NCBI GenBank assembly: GCA_021397835.1 | Contig: JAJFZO010000049.1 | Span: 3,973,001-4,037,000 of the forward strand | Direction of reading: 5' to 3' | Source: Moringa oleifera | Taxonomy: Eukaryota > Streptophyta > Magnoliopsida > Brassicales > Moringaceae | DNA: 64,000 nt | Shown: positions 13,218 to 26,389 of the stretch, one piece after another | Numbering within the stretch: the stretch's first letter is position 1 | Layout of the letters: the number at the start of each line of letters is the position of its first letter | Notes under the pieces: generated by a model | Told to the model about the DNA's origin: nothing | Databases searched by the model: none | The model's input: only the letters and a program-made list of their open reading frames with translations | Program-made: the position numbers and the translations under genes

Positions 13218-16200
13218 ACACACACAAGTATATGTATCATTGCCTCTCTGGTCCGTCTCTACACCTTCAAAATGGTAATAAAGCCTTCAGTATCCGATGT
13301 GATATGTCACAAATGGCAGGCAATCCCCCAGTTACTGGTACAACTTACTTAGTCTCTCCTTTTAGTGTTCTTTTTTTTTTTAATTTCTTCTTTTTAATCA
13401 GTCTTTTCCTTTTTCCTATGTAAATTAATTAACATGACTCCTTATGGGGCTTGTGGGTGGGAGCAGCAGCTTCAACCCTAAAAGCTTCAGTCTTTAGAGA
13501 CTAAGAAACTCATCAATTTGTGGCTAATGGTCCCCCCACCCCCGGCCGATTAGTCGTTGTTAATCTTTATTAATGCTCCCAATAAGTTCGAACTAAGTAT
13601 GTTTAAATATTGGTCCGAATTTGAATTTACGGACTACATATGTGCACGTGTAGGTTGCCTAAGGATACCCTTACCAAACTAAGACCTAAAAAGAGTCAAT
13701 TAATTATTAATTAAACCATCTAGTGTTTGATTACCTACTATACTTAGGGTTTCTACATCAGATTATTATGTTGGACTATATGTATATCTAATCAAATTTG
13801 GGGAGGTCGTGATCGAAATCCAACTCACTCCTGAAACCCGGGGCATAACTTGAGATCCTAATTTTTATAGATTATATAAATTTATTACTATATGACAATT
13901 TGTATTAGGCTGATTCGTCTTAAATTTAAAAAATAAATTGATGTGATGTAATAGATATAATGGTCTTCATAGAATGATGATTCAATTGAATTTTATGCTA
14001 TCTATAGTATTAAAATAATTTAAAATTTTAATTTATTAAGTATTAAAAAATATTTTGCTTAAGTAATCACACTACGATTAGATACTTATATATATTAAAT
14101 TCAACATCAATCAGACATCAAAGATTCGAAAGATAGATTTAAACAAAATAAAAATTAATTTATTAACGATTTATTCTATTCTTTACTAATTTTAGAATTA
14201 TACATACGATTCCATAAAAATAAAAAAATTAGAATAATCTTTTTTTAATTAATAATTTATTTTTTTCTAATAAAAAATATAATGTTAATTGACTGGTTGG
14301 TCATTTCTCTTATGTAAATCACTCTTTCTTTTTGATACTCTAAAAAATTCTTAAGCATATAAAAGAGAAAATCTCTACATAGAGATTTGTAAATCCATAG
14401 GCATTAGCATTACCTAACTTATGATTTGATTAGTAGCCTATGAAAAGCAAAGCATGTGCGACAAACTAAGGACAATTTAGGTCAATGAGATTACGACTAT
14501 ATACTTAAGTGGGATTATATTCCGTAGGCATATAATTATATGAAACTATATATTAAATTGAATTTGTTCTTCCGTGGTCACAAATAAGTATCATCATCAA
14601 TATTCTAATTTACCCAAATTAGTATCACCCTCATAAAAGTCATAATTATATCACAGATTAAGATCTTAATACTAGCGATTAATTTAGTTAAATACTAAAT
14701 CGAGAAATGAATTAATTTATAAAATGAAATTTAATTTTAATTATACAAAGAACATAGTGAAATCGTTCTTACGATATATTTATGCCCTTAATTACATACT
14801 TGTTTAATAAGAAGAGCATCACCACGAAGTGACATCCATTAACTAATTGCTTTTCAATTCTTCCTTTTCTCTTTCTTTTGGGAGGAATAATTAACTAATT
14901 CTCATCATATAGTTCAAACATGTCCAAATATTCTAAGTATATAATAAACTTTACATTGATATATAAAATAATCACGGGCATCAAAAGAAAATTAAAGAGG
15001 TAAATATCGCAAGGTTAGTACATATGTCAACGAGATTTATCCGAGAAGACTTGTGTGTAAATCAATTCCCTTCATTGTGTTATAGAATATATCCCATTTT
15101 AAATTTAATATTAATTAACGTATCAGCTTGATATATATCGATAATCACAAAGGATAACTACTTTAATTAATCACTATCCAAATTAATCAAAGTAACGTAC
15201 ATCTCTGCAAGAAAGTGCTGGTTTTTAATTTAGAGAACATGATGTGTGGTCCAAAAGTAAAGAGGAAGAAGAGAAACAAAGAGGATCGACATACTTATTG
15301 GCCTCATAACCTCGACTTTTTCTAAACTTATAAAGTTAATTGATTATTAGTTAATTAATTATATACAGACACTCACTCAAATGTATATGTACGTATCTAT
15401 GTTCCCTTGCTCGTTTCATTTCGCACATTTGTGGTTCAACTTGCTAAGAAACCACCAAGAAAAGTAGCGTACGATCACTGGTTTTTTCATCGATCATGAT
15501 CATTGCAGCACCCATTAATTTGAACCCTAGAAGCATGCCACTCTTGGGCCGCTAAGTCTTGTCATTTCCTTCGAAGAATCGTTGCATAGCATGATTTGGT
15601 TTCGCGACTAGAAAATATGATGATAATGATCCTTACGTGGATATAAAAACGGTATCATTTGTAAGTTTGAACTTTGGTTAATTAGGATTATGCTCTTTAA
15701 AATTACAGCCACAGTAATGAAAAATATAAAAAATTTCTGAGTTTGGTATTGAGTTTTTTTTTATATATATATAAAAATTAAGTAGTATTTTTGATAAGGA
15801 CAACTTAGATCAGCAAGAAGATAATCCTGATCCAATAAAAATGACTGAGGAAGTGGTGGAGGCACTAAATGAGAAGATTTGAACAAACCCTAAAAAGGTG
15901 TTTTTTTTTTTTTTTTTGGTGACAGTTTTCATAGGAACCCTAATTGAAAAGAAAGGTAAACATTCTGTTTCTCCACTTTTAAGGGGATACCTTCCCACTT
16001 TCACTAAGATTCTTCTTTCCATCTGCTCTCTTTCTCTCTCTCTCTCTCTCTAGTGGGCATCTTAATTAGCTGATCTGATCTGTTGTTTGAATCTATACGT
16101 ATATGTAGTTTTGGTATGGTCAGATTTGGATCAATCCTAATCAACTCTTAATTAACATGCCATGGTTGTCTTCTTTCAGCTTAATTTGTTTAATTAGGGT

Positions 16201-17679
16201 TTTTCTCTCTAACCTAACTTATAATTAGTATGACATCACTGCATTTGCCTTCTTTAGGAATACTTTATTAATTTCTTTATCTTTTTTTTAGGGTTTTCGT
16301 TTGTTAATTCAACTTAATTATGCCAATTCTCCATCAATTGCATAATCTTGGCAGGATCGATCCTCATTGAGGGCTAGCTCTTTTCAAGTGCTCTGGTGTC
16401 TGATTTGGACCCACAAAGAACCCTTTAAAGAGATGAAAACCCAGTTGATATAATGACAGACAGATTAAAGCAGCTTTGATCGAAAAAAAAAAAAGTTGCC
16501 TACTTAAGATGGTAAAAAAAGCCTGTCTGAATTATTTTGGTTTCAGAGGAAGATGAAGAAGAGATGAGCCTGAAAGGTAAAAGCCAGCAATCTCTCTCAA
16601 GCTCATCTTGCTATACTTATAAAGTATATTCTCTGATTTTTTCTGACTGTCTGATCGTGAGAAGTAATGTGAGCTTTGAAGGCTTCCAAGTTTTCTTTTT
16701 CTGCTTAGACAAAGCTGCAAGGACCTCAATCTGGTTTTCCTGCCTGTAAGGTGACTAACTGAAAAAGACAAAAAGATGAAAAAAAAAAAAAAGAATTAAA
16801 AAGGCAAAAGGGTAACTGTAACAATTCACGATCAAGGAAGGAAAAAGGTTTCCTTATTAGCTTTTTCTTCTTTTTTTTAAAAAAAAAAATCCGAAAGTGT
16901 TTGATTGATACAAATAATTGTATGCTCTTTTGAATTTGTGTTGATATTTTTTTTAAAAAAAATTATAATTATATTATATTGATATATTAAAAATAAATTT
17001 ATAAATATTAAAATAAAAGTCATGTAAAATTTGAATTTTTTAATTAAATAAAATATCTTTAAACAAATTTTAATTTATCCATTTAAATTAAATTAAATTT
17101 TATTAAAAATTTTAAAATAAAATATATTCAAATTAAAATTTTCTATAACATTTTGATTTGAAATTTTTTGTAAATATAAAAAAATATTCATGTTACCAAC
17201 TTTTAAAAAAATCATAATTTTTTTATTATTGAAAATATTTTTAAAAATTTGTATTATCAAATTTTTAAAAAAATTATTAAAAATAATAAGTTTTTATTTT
17301 AATAAAAAATATCTTTAATTTTTATGACTACTTTTATCATTGTTTAATTAAATAAAATCAATAAATAAAAATTTTTAAAACAAAAATTTGATTAAATAGA
17401 AAATAAATTGATATTTTAAAATAATTTTTATCTAAAATTTAATTATTTAATTATTTATATATAAATATTTTTTAAAAAATATAATATAATTTTATAAAAA
17501 AGATGAGGAAATGTGAAGGGGGGTGCCAATGAAAGGAACCCAGATGTGTTTGTGTTGGAATTTGGGCAGCCCTATGAGCCTAACTTGGGCTCTATGGTGT
17601 AACTATTTCTGTCGTTTAGTGCCATTGTTAATTTCAGCGCTTCTTTTGTTGGGCTTTTTGATTTAGGCCCTTACTATTA
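13218..17679. other. AT-rich intergenic region, first part
   Basis: No protein-coding gene is supported. It holds the distal NF-YB promoter, a CT-rich run at about 16029-16053, a short hairpin at 16560-16612 and a very AT-rich block at 16870-17510. The stretch 15800-16760 is less AT-rich and CT/T-rich like plant 5'UTRs, but I found no ORF or known microRNA in it. Confidence 0.6.
16029..16053. repeat. (CT)n microsatellite
   Basis: A run of CT dinucleotides ending in CTAG, in a T/C-rich stretch that resembles a plant 5'UTR but has no following gene. Confidence 0.85.
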
Positions 17680-17689
17680 GAGTGATCAC

Positions 17690-18230
17690 GGTTCAGTTAA
17701 AACTGGTTAACCGATTTGTAACTTTTAAGTTTTGAATCATAATTAAAATTATTTTAAAAATAATTTAATTATGGTTTATATAAATTTTAAATCGAAATCA
17801 AAATTGGTAGTTCAAAACCCACGATTCTCATTCGATTTTTAATTAAATTAATATTTAAAATATTAAAATTTTTAATTTAAAAAATTATTAAAAATTATTT
17901 TTAAAAATAATTTTAGTTTTAAAATATATATTTTAATAAAAATATGATTATTTTTACTTTTAATTTTATTAAAAAATTATAAAATAAAAATATTAAATTT
18001 ATAATTAAAATATGAATAAAACTTAAATCAAAACTCAAACTTAAATCGAAACTGAAATCGAACTTAAATCTGAATCATTTATAAACTAAAACTTGAACCG
18101 CTTTGGAACTGAAACTTAACCAAAATCACAGTTTAATGGTTTAGATTCTGGTTCCTCTTGATTATGAACCTTGAATCAACGATTCAAAATAAAAACTGAA
18201 TTAAACCCTAACCTAACCGTGTTGACCTTT
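17690..18230. repeat. Possible decayed MITE-like element with weak terminal inverted repeats
   Basis: The left end carries CACGGTTCAGTT and the reverse complement of the right end carries CACGGTTAGGTT; both continue with GGTTTAA-like and TTTTGAATC-like blocks. The interior is AT-rich and repeats motifs such as AAACTTAAATCGAAACT. No coding sequence. The match is imperfect and no target-site duplication was found. Confidence 0.35.
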
Positions 18231-20239
18231 ACTTGCTACAAGATATGAAAATAGATTGCATTAATTCAAAAAAAAAAAATTCCACCCACCTTTCGGGTTA
18301 CATGATTTTTTTAAAAAATAAAATAAAATAAAAATACAATAATTTGTTATGATGCAAAAGAGGAATCAAGGCTGCCATGTTGCATACACTTCTAATTATA
18401 TATTATAACATAATTACATCATTCAAATATTCAAAAATTGTATTGAATCATATCTAAAATAAGTTGTTTATTAAAATTTTTAGAATCAAAATTAAAATTA
18501 TTATAAATCTTATTATTTTTTATGTTTATTTTAATTTAAAATCAAAATAAATTATTACATATTTACTTGTATATCTTTTAAATATATTTTTATATATTTA
18601 ATTAAAAAATAGTATCATATTTTTTATAATTTTAAAAAATATAGATAAATATTACTTAAAATTATATATTTTAAATAAATGTAATATATTTAAAAATAAA
18701 AAAATTAATTTTTACATCTAATAAATAAAGATATTTTTTGAAAAAAAATAACAAATTTTATTGCATTGGGAAAATATATCTAATTGTTCGTAAAAAGTAA
18801 ATTCTTAATTCATAAATATAAAATAAATGTATTTTTTTTTATAAATTTAAAAATAAATAAATAATAAAATAGTAATTTTACTTAACACTAAAAAATCCAT
18901 GGAATATTTGGTTTTTTACTCTTATTTCTTATTGTAAAATTTTAGAAGACCCATAGAATCATATTCTTATTTTATAATAAAAATAGACAACAAAAATATT
19001 TTGGTTCTTCTTTTTAATTTTATAATCTTAATTAATAAATATACTATAAAAATAATTACCTCTGAAATAAAAAAAAAAAAAGGTCTACAAAGTTTCACCT
19101 TAATTAAGACCGCCAAATCATAAATGACTTATTACAATTCATTATAATTAGTTGAATAATTTATTCAGAATGAAATTTTATTTTTTAAAGCAAAAAATTT
19201 CATCCAGAATATTTTTTATAAAAAACATATATCTCTCATTTATTTTCCTTGAATTTTCTCTTCATCACATAACTAATTTTGGGTCAATTTTGCAAAAAAA
19301 AATTTAAAAAATTGAATAGCACATTATGATTGGCAGTTAACGCCATCACAATCTTACTACTTGTAAACTGTGCCGTCATATTATAATTCTTTGAAATACA
19401 AAATAAAAATTATCAAAAAAGAATCTTAAAGAAGGTTGTGGTTAATATGGATACAACCACACTACTGCAGCACACAGATTATTGACACGCCATAAAGTTT
19501 CTACTGACATGGCACGACCACTACCGTCCACCGCTCACCAAGTGGACCCCGGGCTTCATCTGTTTGTGCCGATCATCTCCATCCGTTACTTGGGCTGTAC
19601 GATGGATGATACAGGTTGGATGGACCAGAATCTTGTGTTATAAGTAGGGCCCATTGAAGTAACGGCTAAAGTGGGTCCTGCTCCCCTCTAAGGACCCAAC
19701 AGAGCCGAGGATTTCTTTTATTTTATATATAAAAAAATCATACCCAGAGCAGATAAATATTAAATGTAATAAATATAACAAAATCATTTTATTACTGTTG
19801 ATTAAATTCATATAATTTATTATTAAAATATATTTGCATGAAAAATATAAATTCTATCAAATAAATAATATCATATTGAATATTATATTACAGATTCATA
19901 GTGGAAACCAAAAATTTTGAAATTAAAAAAACTAAATATTTTTTGGTTCATAGGAGTTTCCCCTTTTCTTTATATTTTTTTCTCATCGTAATTCCGTAGT
20001 AGGGCATATTAATTATTAATAAACTTTAAGAAAAAGTATTTTCAGAACGATGTCGTTAATTGTTTTGAGAAATTTCAATATGGAAAATATTGGTGCCTGA
20101 AAGGGAAATTAAGGGTGTTAAAATACCAAAATAGAAAGCGAGAGCGAACACAGGAGGGCATAATAGCCATGGGTTTTTTGGTAATCTCATAACACATATT
20201 GAACCCACCTGCGAACTCTTGTGGTCTCTCTCTCATAAA
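18231..20239. other. AT-rich intergenic region, second part, with SANT-gene promoter
   Basis: Mostly AT-rich single-copy-looking sequence without ORFs. A less AT-rich block at about 19440-19700 contains GGGCCCAT (a site II core on the minus strand) and probably belongs to the promoter of the downstream gene. Confidence 0.55.
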
Positions 20240-20263
20240 TCAAGCCGAACGCGAGCGTTAATC

Positions 20264-20265
<2 letters not shown>

Positions 20266-20296
<31 letters not shown>
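20266..20296. repeat. (TC)n microsatellite in a 5'UTR
   Basis: Pure TC run in the probable first non-coding exon of the SANT-type gene, followed by another short TC run near 20362-20378. CT-rich leaders are common in plant 5'UTRs. Confidence 0.9.
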
Positions 20297-20299
<3 letters not shown>

Positions 20300-22181
20300 C
20301 CCAAGCAAGAGAGTTTTCTTTGCTCTTTTTTCTTTTTGTTTTCTTTCTGTTTCTCATTTTCACTCTCTCTCTCTCTCTGCGCTTAAAGTCTCCAGGAATT
20401 CAACCTTCGTATCCATGATAGCTCAGCTCTCTTGTACGAGGTAAATTAGTCTATCTAATTTTACCGTCTCTTCTTTTGACGTGTCTCTTCTTCTTTTTTT
20501 TTTTTTGGGGGGGGTCTATTTCGTGTTCTCTCTCTCTCTTTTTCCCCCTTTGTGTTCTCTTTATTTTTTGTTAACGAGGAAAGAAAAAGTTGGCAATCAA
20601 GGTTAGTAGATGCATAACCATGGATATCTGCTCAGGTTTGCTATTTCACGTGGGTTTTGATTAACGTTCGAGTTCCCCTATGGAGGTTAGCACAAGTACC
20701 TCTTGAATCCTTTTTTTCTTTTTATGCATGTCTTTGCTTTGCTTACTTGATATCGAAGAGCTTAATGTACTTCTTGTGTTGTTGTTATGGTTGTTTATTC
20801 CTTTGGTACTCGACTCCAATGGGTTGTATTATTTTCACGGAAAAAAAAAATAGTTACTTGCTTTCCTTGCTTTGTTTAACTTCGTTCTGGTTATTTGGTC
20901 GAGATTATTGGTTGAATAGTGTTTTGGCAGTTACAGAACAATTGGGTGTATTTAATTTTCCACTGTTAGAATTGTTAACTTGCTTAATCGGCACATGAAC
21001 GTGTGGTGGCATTATGAATTGCCTTTGCATTTGGAACGAGCCTGGGTATTTTTCCTGGTATGTTCTGTTTAATTGTTGTCTGCATTGATTCTGATGGGTG
21101 GATTAAGCACGTTTACTTCAAGGGATCAGTAATGTCATCTCTTGTGCTTAGTTACCCCATGTCTTTTTCTTGTATATCATTCTTGATATGTTCTGTTTTA
21201 GTCTGAATAGATTACTTCAGTCAGTACAATTGGATATTTAAGGGTCACACAAGGCATCAAGAATGGCATTATTCTATTATGTCAAGGCTTTGACCAATTA
21301 GAGTACTTTGTTAGTGAGTCTGCAATAAAGTTTGTTTGTGTCTTGAAGAGTACAACAAATTGTGGATGTTGTTTTCTTCTTGATCGGTCATGTATAATGA
21401 GCAAGTGTAGTATTTTTCTTTCTTCTTTTCTAAGTCATGGCATTATTTTATTTTGATTTGTCTGGTACAGCATTCCAATACTGTAACTTGGACGTATACA
21501 GATAATGCAGGATGATCATATTGTTCCTCCAACTACCTCTAGACAAGTTGATAATCTTTTTGTCTCTGTGGCAACCACTACTGTTATATAGTTGACTATG
21601 ATACTCAGGTGGTTTACTCATTTTTAAGAACCATATGACAGATAAGCAGTTGAAAGTGCCCTGTGTGCTCAATCTACATTTAAAATCTAGTAAGATGATT
21701 GTAATGTTTTCGTTCAAGAATCAAGAACTGAATCTTGTTATTAAAGCATTTAGAATGATTAGTCTCTTCTGATGAGGGACATAACCATAGGAAATAGAAT
21801 TTGAACATATCTCTACCTCACAGTTATTGGAAGTGATTTTTTCTGGTTTTCATATAATGTTTTCTTCTCATTGAGAGTTCAGGGTGAAAATTCTAATCAA
21901 ACGTCATTACCTTCGATATTCACCTTTCAAAAATAGATCTGGTACTTAATCATATTTTTGTGTCCAATAATTTTGTCTGTGGCCTGCCTTGTGGTGTGGA
22001 TACCTTCTCTGAATACTCGCTAGCTTAGAACTCAGAGCATCCTCTTTTTTCCCGTGGAATGTACTCTCTAGTCTGCAAGAGCTGGTGATGGGCAGTCATA
22101 CTTGAAATATAAAATTGTGAAACTTGAACTATAAACTTGTACCCCAATTTTTAGGTTCAGTTTCTTCTGTAATTTTGGCAG

Positions 22182-25100
22182 ATGGATCCTAATTGTTTGG
22201 ATGACAACATGGAAGGCATTCAAGATGAATCTTCGGAGAAGTTACTTTCTCCAAGTTCCTCTGATGCCGAAACTTTTGGAGAACTGCAGGTGCTTCCACA
22301 TGTTGGAGAGGAGTACCAGGCAGTAATTCCACCTCTGATTGGAGAGTTTAAATCTGCACTGATTATAGTCAAATCAACTGACTCAGAACTAAATGTTAAT
22401 GCGCAAAATTCTTTGGTGCTTGGATTACCCATCCCACTTATGCGGGCAAGAAATGGAGTTGAAAATAAAAATGGAACTCTTGAAGCTGAAAACAGTGAAG
22501 GGAGTCAGATTACTGCAAACAATGATTATGCTGAACCTAAAGTTGAACATCCGGATAATGTGTTGGAAGATCACAGGATCAGAATCTCAAAGCTTGAAGT
22601 TATGGATATTGATTTGGTGTTACCATGTGCATTGAAATCTATGCCTGATCAACTAGAGAGAGGTGTTTCTTTTCTCCCTGGCTCATTAGATGAATCTTGG
22701 AATGATGTTGAGCGTGATTGCTTTCTCCTTGGCCTTTACATATTCGGGAAAGATCTTATCCTTGTGAAGAAATTTGTTGACAGTAAAGATATGGGGGATA
22801 TACTTGCTTTCTACTATGGTAAATTTTACAGGTCTGATGAATACCATAGGTGGTCGGAGTGCCGTAAATTAAAAAATAGGCAGTTCATACATGGACAGAG
22901 AATATTTACCGGATGGAGGCACCAGGAATTATTATCCCGTGTGTTCTCTCATGTGTCAGAGGAATGTAAAAGCATGGTGCTCGAGGTATAATTCTAACTT
23001 TTCTCTGCATACACTGATCAGTTGTAGTGTGCCGTCTATATAATGTTTTAACTATGCAGTTTATGTCATTGACATAGATTATATATTAAGTCTTTAACCC
23101 TTTTTCTATTGCAGATAAGAATTTGAGATTTCCACTCTGTCAGTGCATTATATCTGATATATCATAAGATACCCAGTCACAAAATTGAGAGATGTCTTAA
23201 GCTTAACAACTTTTGTTAGACTTTCCGTTGCATGTCTTGATTTTTTCCTTTGTATTCTATATTGGTTCATTTCCTATTTTGTACCGTGGTAGTAGAAGAG
23301 GTTAGATCTTATCTAAATGTCTCTACTGGGGTTAATATTTCTGTGGTAGAGGTGGTACAAAACATAAAAAAAGTGCAATCAAGAAGAATTTTCTCTTATT
23401 GGCTGGAATGCAAGAATATTTGTTGCTTCTTAAATCTACAAGCTTGAGAAATTAAAAGATAACAGGCTGCTAAAATGAGGTGCTTTAGAGACAGTGATAC
23501 TGAGGTTGTTAATGGAGAAAGTGGTGGGTATTTTAGTTATTTGTGTGATAAGATTATCATTAGTTGATAGGGAATATATAGGGCCTGAATCTACTTGCTA
23601 AGATAGAACATTAAGAAAATTGATTAACTACATTGCGAATGGACTGCACTTCATTCGCACTTAGCAATGCTTCTATGGAGGAGAATTATAACAAACTACG
23701 AAGTGAAAGGTTCCTGTGCTATATAGAATGTTGAGGCACATTAGCGGAGAAAGGAATGAGACGTGTGTATTTAGATACAAGTATTATGATAGTAAAAAGA
23801 AGTGTTGACGATGATGGTTTAGGACCAGCTTTCTAAGTCCCAACCAATTGTAGAAGTCACAAGGATTTTCCCCAATAATTTCAGCATCCTTCATAGAATT
23901 TCGATCAGTGTCTCTCTCTCTCTGAAATGGGTTCCATACATTTAACGAAGTTTAATAAGTTTGCTTCGTGATTTCCTGAAGGATGGACCTCAAGATTCTC
24001 ATTCCAACTTAATTTGATCCATGAGAGGGAATTATGAAGATGTGAATGACATTATTTGTACAATTCCGTCAATGTTATATTACATTTTTTGAATGGAGCT
24101 TAAGCTCGTGGGGTTAGAAGTATGAAGATGGGAAGTGGGAAGAGCCAAAGAGGAGACCAGTCTAACAATGTAATACAGTATACCAAAAAGTCCAGCAATT
24201 AGCTCTGAAAGTAGTTAGCACTTTACAGGAGGGTTCTTTGCTTCAGCTAGGGGAAAAGCGATACTATGACATAGAAGTACGTAGATTCTTTTCTATACTT
24301 CTCAAAAGGGGGAAAAAAAAGAAAGGGAAAAGCAAGTAAAAAAATAAGGAAGACATTCATTCTAAACTTTCCAGAGATCTTGGGATGCCATTCAAATAGT
24401 CTCTCTCTGCTAATGCTTGCTAACAATCCATTTTTTTCCACTTAATTTTCTAATGCCTTTAGTGCTAGCTGAAATTCGGACTCTCTTTCCCAAAGAAGTA
24501 CCTTGTGTTATGACTGTTGCAGGTCCAGTGGCTGCATTGGCTGTAGCCAGATTAACTCCATATCTGCTTCCAACAAGTGCCTTGTGTTATGACTGTTGCA
24601 GGTTTCTCGAAGATTTGGAGAGGGAAAAATGTCGTTTGAAGAATATGTACTTACTTTGAAGAATACAGTTGGTATCAGTATCCTTATAGAAGCAGTGGGT
24701 ATTGGCAAAGGGAAACAAGACCTCACTGGCACTACCATGGAGCCACCAAAAGCCAATCGTGTAAACTCTGGTCATTCTGAAATACCAAGCGGGAAAGCTT
24801 GTTCTTCCTTAACATCTGCAGACATCATCAAGTTTCTGACAGGAGGATTTAGGTTAAGCAAAGCCAGGTCCAGTGATATTTTCTGGGAAGCTGTTTGGCC
24901 CCGGCTTTTAGCAAGAGGGTGGCACTCTGAGCAGCCTAAGGATCAGGGTCACTTGGGTTCTAAGAATCCTCTGGTATTTCTTATACCTGCTGTGAAGAAA
25001 TTCTCCAGAAGGAGATTGGTGAAAGGTAACCATTACTTTGATTCTATTACTGATGTCTTGAATAAAGTTGCATTAGACCCTGGGCTTCTTGAGATTGAAG

Positions 25101-26389
25101 TTGAAGGAACTCAAGGCACTGCAAATAAGGAAGAAAATGGATGGGACCCATCTATAACCCAGCCCCCACCTGATCTTTCAAACAAGAAACGGAATTGTTA
25201 CCTCCAGTTACGTAATTCAAATTGCAATCAGGATCTCATGAAGTTTACAATTGTAGACACTAGCACGATTCAAGAGGCACAACAGCCTAAGGTAAGAGAG
25301 CTTAGAAGTTTGCCTGTTGAAATTGCTGGTGCATGCACTACCCCCTCTAGTATTTCCAGTGAATCTGAGCATGATGCATCTGAAGACTCAGAAGACGAAG
25401 CAGAGGAAACCAAAATCTCACATGCTACAGGGGATATGATTGATAGGGGAGCATGTAGTGAGTCATCTGATTGTGTAAATAGTAATATGAATACTGGTAT
25501 GACCAAGACTTCTGATCTTACCAATGTAGCAGTGGGAAATCATGAAAATCATAGCGAAATTGTGCTTGGTAAAAAGCAACAAAGGAAAAGTACGAAGTAT
25601 CGATTTAGCAGAAAGATCAGCCCTGGTCATTTGGAGTATTTGGCTCCCATAACAAAACGGCAGGATGTAACTTCTTGTCTCCAAGGAGAATCTAGCTGCA
25701 GCATTGAAAATATCTCAGCAGTGAGGAAGCCAACTGAAGATGAGTCACATTGCAGATCAAACTCGCTGGATGCTTGTGATGACATGAACTCTCAGATAAG
25801 GCCACCTCAAAACTTATCTCCAGCCAGTTCTTTGGCTAAAGGCAGTCCAGATGGGAGCAATGAAGGCTTTATCACTGAGAATCTACTGGCCAGAGAAGCA
25901 TCTCCTGAAAAACCTCAGCCCTTTGAACTTTTTGACTTAAATTACCCTGAAGTTTCATTAGATTTTGAAGCTGAAGAACCTGTTATCACAGATATGGTGC
26001 AAAATAATGACAATTCCTGTGCTGATAAGTCATCCGTTCCATCTGAAACAAGTATGCTGTCTGAGCCATTGAAACTCCATGATGTTGAGGCTAGGCCAGA
26101 TCAGAATCCTATTGTCAGCAACCGGAGGCAAAGTACGAGGAACCGGCCGTTAACCACAAAAGCATTGGAAGCTCTTGCATGTGGGTTCTTTAGCCCAAAA
26201 AGGAAGAGAAAGGTTTCGGAGGCTTCACAGGATAACTCAAGGCCAAGGTCTTCAAGGCGAGTCCGTGGCCGAACAGTTGTTACTGCTGCATTTAGAAATG
26301 GTACTGTTAGTGATACTGCAAACTCCGGAGAGGGGAGTTTGGATGGAAGCTGTAGTAAGACCAACACTGTTGATGAATCTCAGGTCTGA
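22182..26389 (+). CDS. SANT/ELM2-type nuclear protein, At2g47820-like, function unknown
   Basis: Uncharacterised plant nuclear protein, often annotated as arginine-glutamic acid dipeptide repeat-like. Coding exons 22182-22985 and 24602-26389 give 863 residues; the ATG follows directly after a splice acceptor (22179-22181). A 5'UTR exon ending at a GTAAAT donor after 20440 is inferred. Seen: a SANT-like helix region at residues about 170-215 (ESWNDVERDCFLLGLYIFGK), a second conserved block after the exon junction (SADIIKFLTGGFRLSKARSSD and a RARGWH-like stretch), acidic serine-rich middle, an EAR-like DLNYP motif in FELFDLNYPEV, and a basic probable nuclear-localisation stretch SPKRKRK plus SSRRVRGR near the C-terminus. 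These point to a chromatin or repressor role, but that is inference. Neighbours NF-YB5 and MTPC1 match the Arabidopsis order. Confidence 0.88.
24500..24601 (+). repeat. Duplicated splice-acceptor segment
   Basis: The 22-base segment from CCTTGTG to TTGCAG occurs at about 24501-24522 and again at 24580-24601, 79 bases apart. The second copy is the acceptor that keeps the reading frame. Use of the first would add 79 bases and bring in a TAG within eight codons. Confidence 0.8.

Noticed and set aside
13085..13423. 112-codon plus-strand ORF opposite the NF-YB start
   Set aside because: It is antisense to the NF-YB 5' end and consists largely of low-complexity F/S/L codons.
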